Positions 40,147-43,548 of a stretch of 43,548 nucleotides of DNA are shown piece by piece. The DNA comes from Bdellovibrionales bacterium (GTDB lineage Bacteria > Myxococcota > XYA12-FULL-58-9 > SYDY01). A program made the position numbers and the translations under genes. The notes beneath the pieces are model-generated. The model was given only the letters and a program-made list of their open reading frames with translations. It ran no database searches and had not been told where the DNA came from. Positions within the stretch are counted from its first letter, which is position 1. The number at the start of each line of letters is the position of its first letter. The stretch spans positions 1 through 43,548 of the forward strand of contig SYDY01000080.1 in NCBI GenBank assembly GCA_005801425.1, given 5' to 3'.

Positions 40147-43100
40147 ATGCTCGCTTTTATTTGTGTGCTCCTAACGAACCTCCTTCCAATAAGCGCCGAG
40201 AGCACAACAGACACCTCTGTCATCGAAACCGCGCCTGTTTATGAAACCTATCGCGGTATGCCTGTACTTGACGTCACGTTTGACACTCTAGACAAGGAAG
40301 ACCACGACGCGCTTTTTAGTTTGGTCGATATTCATCCCGGATATTTGCTGTCCGAAGACTTGGTTCAACAGGCTTTGCAGCGACTCTACGCACTCGATCG
40401 CTATGCCGATATCAGCGTCTACATCAATCAGGTGGGGAAATCCGTTGAACTTCACTTTGTCCTAACACCCATTCTTCATATGGGCACCATCACGCTACAC
40501 GTCGAGGGAAAAGCGGACATCACGTTGTTTAAAGAACGCTTGAAAAAGATGGAAGGAACCGCTGTAGAACCCGACGTAAAAACAACCATGCACAATCTCA
40601 CCATACAGGCCCTTCATGATGCAGGGTACCCCAACGCCGACATCCGTGTAGAAATTCAAACCATCGGCCCGCGCATCAATACCCAGATCCATGTTAAAGC
40701 AGGACTGCCCAGGAAAATTGAAGCCATTCATTTACAAGGCAACATACCCGTAGAAGACAAAATCCTGACCGAAGTGCTTCACGCACGCGTTGGCGATGTT
40801 ACCAATCGCAATATTCTCGAAGAAGATCGCATGCGATTGATCAAAACGCTCAAAGATCATGATTTCCGTGCAGCACGCGTCGAGAACGCCCGTGTTGCTG
40901 TCGGTGTTCATGGCGATATTATTTATTTTGAAGTCGACGCAGGAACGCGGACCCATATCGAATTGCAAGGAAACACGCTGTTTAGCAAAAATCAAATTTT
41001 TTCGTTGTGGCCCAATGACAACCCTTCATTGACCGACGGCGATTTTGACCTCTTTGAACGACGCATCAAAGAAGCGTATGCGCTCGTAGGGTATCCTCGT
41101 GTAGAAATAACCCGTGTCGTGAGTACCAAGCAGCATGCGCTCAGCAAATCCATCGCGGTCCAGATCAAAGAAGGCCCCCACATCGCCATCGAACGTTTAT
41201 CTTTTGATGGTGCCAGTGGTATTTCAGCAAAAATTCTGCGTGACAATGTGCAAGGCATGTTGCGTGACGCTGCCACGGATCGCATAACACCACGTATCAC
41301 CCAACTTATTGATATTGATTCAAAAGTCGATGCCAATAAAGACGGCCCATTTTTTCACGCACGCATCACAAGGCCCGAAGAACTATGGATTGAAGAGGTT
41401 CTTGAAGAAGCACCCCAAACAATGCACAGACTGTACCAAAATCAGGGATTTCTCAATGCGCACATTGACCCTCCCACATACACCTTTGATGGTCATACCG
41501 TCACCGTGCGTTATCATATTGTTGAAGGGCCGCGTTTTTTAACCCATGGCATCATTTTTCATGGCAATACAAACGTGCCTTCACACGAACTTTTAAAATT
41601 GATTACCGAGGACAGACCATGGCCCAGCGGATACCACCTCGCGTTGGGAGAACCGATCCATTACGATGCCATCGAAGATGCGCGGGTCGCCATTGTTGCC
41701 GAATATCGCAATCGGGGTTACATCTACGCGCGTTGCACAGCAGAATTTGAAGCAGACAAAGACCATCGAAAAGTACGCATTGTTTTTAACATCGAAGAAG
41801 GCAACACGGTACACATTCAACGTGTTCTCATACGTGGCAACACCCATACCTATACAGGCCTTATACGCAGTCGCATAAAAATCAATTCGGGCGATCTATA
41901 TACCATTCAGCGCGCACTTGATGACCAACGTGCCATCTCACAGCTTGAAGTCTTTTCAAGTGTACGTGTACGATTACTCAACGAAGACCAACCCTCAGAG
42001 CTCAAAGATCTGGTGGTTGACGTACGAGAAAAGCAAAGACATCGCCTCGCTCTCAGCGCCGGCATGTCGGTCACACAAGGGCCCCGCGTACGATTCAGTT
42101 ATCAGCATGCCAATCTTTTTAAAACTGCTGTATCATTTTTAGGGTCGCTCAGGCTCAATCGGCAAATATTTTTTCCATTGTATGGCAAATACGGTGATCT
42201 GATGCGTTCACGCTATGATGGCTACGACGGCATCAAACAACTCACGCATGCCCTAGAAAGAGAAATCCGTCTTGGTCTGCGCAGTCCCCCCCTACGTATG
42301 CTCCCACTTGATCCGTTGTTTCGCATCGATTTGGTCAATGGACGTGAAAATGCCGTTCCCTATTCCCTCGATACACTCGCCGCAATCCTAGGCGTCGATC
42401 TCCATCCCCATCGTACCATTACGTTTACCATTGAACCCCAACTATCTATCTCGAACTTAACCTGTGCCGATGCGCCAGGTCTTGATTGTGAAAACCAAGC
42501 CAATTCCTCACCCACCGCAGGACAAAAATCAACCAACCGCGGTTTACGAAGAATGTTTAAACTAGGAAGCGTACTCACGCTTGATCTTCGCGATAATCCC
42601 CTCGTGCCCAAGAAAGGTTTGTACGTGCAATTATTCACTTCCTTTGCACGCGGTGAAACCCGCAATGATCCTGCAATTTCAATTCAAGAATTATTCAGCA
42701 ACAATTTTGATAATCCATTTTCATTCACACGCATTGATGGTCGCATCACAGGCTATGTTCCTGTAGGCGTCGCAACATTGGCACTATCAGCACGCGGCGG
42801 CACCATTATCGATCATAAAAGTCAATGTGCCCCAGCAGATGAGCGATTTTATCTCGGAGGCCGCGATACTGTACGCGGATTTCTTGAACGTACACTTTTT
42901 GCCAACGATGCAACATATGCGACAAGCGATCAATCAAGTTGTGTCAACATCATCCAACAAGTCTTTTCGCCCGGGGTCACCACGCCGGTATCACGTGGAG
43001 GCCATCATTATGTCTTACTCAAAGGAGAGCTTCGCGTTCCTATCTACAAACAAATGGCCCTGGGACTCTTCCTTGACGCAGGCAACCTATGGGTCGGCAC

Positions 43101-43290
43101 CCCTGAAGCCAAAAGCCTACTCGATCTTCGACTTGGAACCGGTGCAGGGCTGCGATACCAGACGCCCGTAGGGGTTATTTCCGTCGATATAGGCGTCAAT
43201 CCTCGCCCACGCACCTACTTGCTTGCCGACGGCTCCCAAGCCTTCAAAGAGCAAATCTGGCAATTGCATTTTTCAGTAGGTGCACTGTAG
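40147..43290 (+). CDS. Omp85/BamA-superfamily outer membrane assembly protein with about seven POTRA domains
   Basis: 1047 residues against ~810 for BamA and ~580 for TamA. Signal peptide at residues 1-17. By inspection, POTRA-like units begin near residues 38, 107, 190, 268, 348 (with an insertion), 482 and 569; each has the beta-alpha-alpha-beta-beta pattern with a G-N-T/I or equivalent turn ([36 protein letters not shown]). The barrel starts near 645 ([11 protein letters not shown]) and contains GGRDTVRGF (the conserved V/IRGF lid motif) and an ending LHFSVGAL; the last residue is Leu rather than aromatic. Lies in a run with tamB, so it is a candidate TamA partner, or the main BamA. Confidence 0.93.
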   Translation: MLAFICVLLTNLLPISAESTTDTSVIETAPVYETYRGMPVLDVTFDTLDKEDHDALFSLVDIHPGYLLSEDLVQQALQRLYALDRYADISVYINQVGKSVELHFVLTPILHMGTITLHVEGKADITLFKERLKKMEGTAVEPDVKTTMHNLTIQALHDAGYPNADIRVEIQTIGPRINTQIHVKAGLPRKIEAIHLQGNIPVEDKILTEVLHARVGDVTNRNILEEDRMRLIKTLKDHDFRAARVENARVAVGVHGDIIYFEVDAGTRTHIELQGNTLFSKNQIFSLWPNDNPSLTDGDFDLFERRIKEAYALVGYPRVEITRVVSTKQHALSKSIAVQIKEGPHIAIERLSFDGASGISAKILRDNVQGMLRDAATDRITPRITQLIDIDSKVDANKDGPFFHARITRPEELWIEEVLEEAPQTMHRLYQNQGFLNAHIDPPTYTFDGHTVTVRYHIVEGPRFLTHGIIFHGNTNVPSHELLKLITEDRPWPSGYHLALGEPIHYDAIEDARVAIVAEYRNRGYIYARCTAEFEADKDHRKVRIVFNIEEGNTVHIQRVLIRGNTHTYTGLIRSRIKINSGDLYTIQRALDDQRAISQLEVFSSVRVRLLNEDQPSELKDLVVDVREKQRHRLALSAGMSVTQGPRVRFSYQHANLFKTAVSFLGSLRLNRQIFFPLYGKYGDLMRSRYDGYDGIKQLTHALEREIRLGLRSPPLRMLPLDPLFRIDLVNGRENAVPYSLDTLAAILGVDLHPHRTITFTIEPQLSISNLTCADAPGLDCENQANSSPTAGQKSTNRGLRRMFKLGSVLTLDLRDNPLVPKKGLYVQLFTSFARGETRNDPAISIQELFSNNFDNPFSFTRIDGRITGYVPVGVATLALSARGGTIIDHKSQCAPADERFYLGGRDTVRGFLERTLFANDATYATSDQSSCVNIIQQVFSPGVTTPVSRGGHHYVLLKGELRVPIYKQMALGLFLDAGNLWVGTPEAKSLLDLRLGTGAGLRYQTPVGVISVDIGVNPRPRTYLLADGSQAFKEQIWQLHFSVGAL

Positions 43291-43373
43291 GGCAGGTCAG
43301 CTTATACATGATCTTTCACTACCTTGACCCCAAGCGCCCCAATCCCTATGAGATCCCCAGCCAAGGAGAACCG

Positions 43374-43548
43374 ATGAGACCACGACGCCCGAAGTACATA
43401 TTTATTACTGGAGGTGTGGTATCCGCGCTCGGCAAGGGATTGGCCGCTGCTTCCATTGGCGCTCTTCTTGAAAATCGCGGTCTCAACGTGGGATTTTTGA
43501 AACTCGACCCATACATCAACGTCGACCCCGGCACCATGAGTCCGTTTC
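43374..43548 (+). CDS. pyrG: CTP synthase (partial, N-terminus only)
   Basis: Makes CTP from UTP, ATP and glutamine. Only 58 codons are within the window. The synthetase-domain start is unmistakable: [16 protein letters not shown] (P-loop), [13 protein letters not shown] and [23 protein letters not shown] lies 6 nt before the ATG. It follows the Omp85 gene by 83 bp on the same strand. Confidence 0.95.
   Translation, partial: MRPRRPKYIFITGGVVSALGKGLAAASIGALLENRGLNVGFLKLDPYINVDPGTMSPF

Overview
The window looks like chromosome of a Gram-negative bacterium related to Myxococcota and former Deltaproteobacteria. The inference rests on secreted Cys-rich repeat lipoproteins (one with an ASH-like domain), a Ser/Thr kinase with the HRDxNPQN-type loop common in myxobacteria, an outer membrane implied by Omp85 and TamB genes, and a bacterial tyrosine degradation operon. 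Base composition is roughly balanced. No transposase, phage or CRISPR gene was seen. Both ends are cut: a DAHP synthase gene on the left and a CTP synthase gene on the right.

Layout. 1-6.1 kb, all minus strand: aroG-type gene fragment, two Cys-rich lipoproteins, a lytic transglycosylase with an unknown partner, and an AbgT transporter. 6.1-8.9 kb: an ammonifying nitrite reductase pair (nrfHA) bracketed by two kinds of direct repeat, then a small secreted protein. 9.3-14.4 kb is the least familiar part: a possibly truncated oxidoreductase, an AllA-like protein, and two unknown membrane proteins behind a Fur-box-like site, ending at tRNA-Gly(CCC). 14.5-21.1 kb, minus strand: transglutaminase-like protein, hemW, then fahA-maiA-hppD-hmgA, a complete route from 4-hydroxyphenylpyruvate to fumarate and acetoacetate. 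21.1-25.9 kb: TerC-family protein, PilZ protein and a two-gene heterodimeric ABC exporter. 25.9-33.8 kb: M1 aminopeptidase, a MutH-type endonuclease, an HU protein, pdxS-pdxT (vitamin B6), a Ser/Thr kinase and a type 2 IPP isomerase. 33.9-43.5 kb, plus strand and tightly packed: coaBC, tamB, aroC, an Omp85 protein with about seven POTRA domains, and pyrG.

Points worth pursuing: (1) a family of short palindromes (GTAGGGGCG...CGCCCCTAC type) whose TAG serves as the stop codon of the neighbouring gene at three of four sites; (2) a MutH homologue together with GATC about 2.4 times over expectation in hand-counted samples; (3) a 108-bp duplicated leader on both sides of nrfHA, containing a small ORF whose differences over the conserved codons are all synonymous; (4) a Fur-box-like site directly before an unknown His-rich multi-hydrophobic protein; (5) a tamB-aroC-Omp85 operon with an extended POTRA array.
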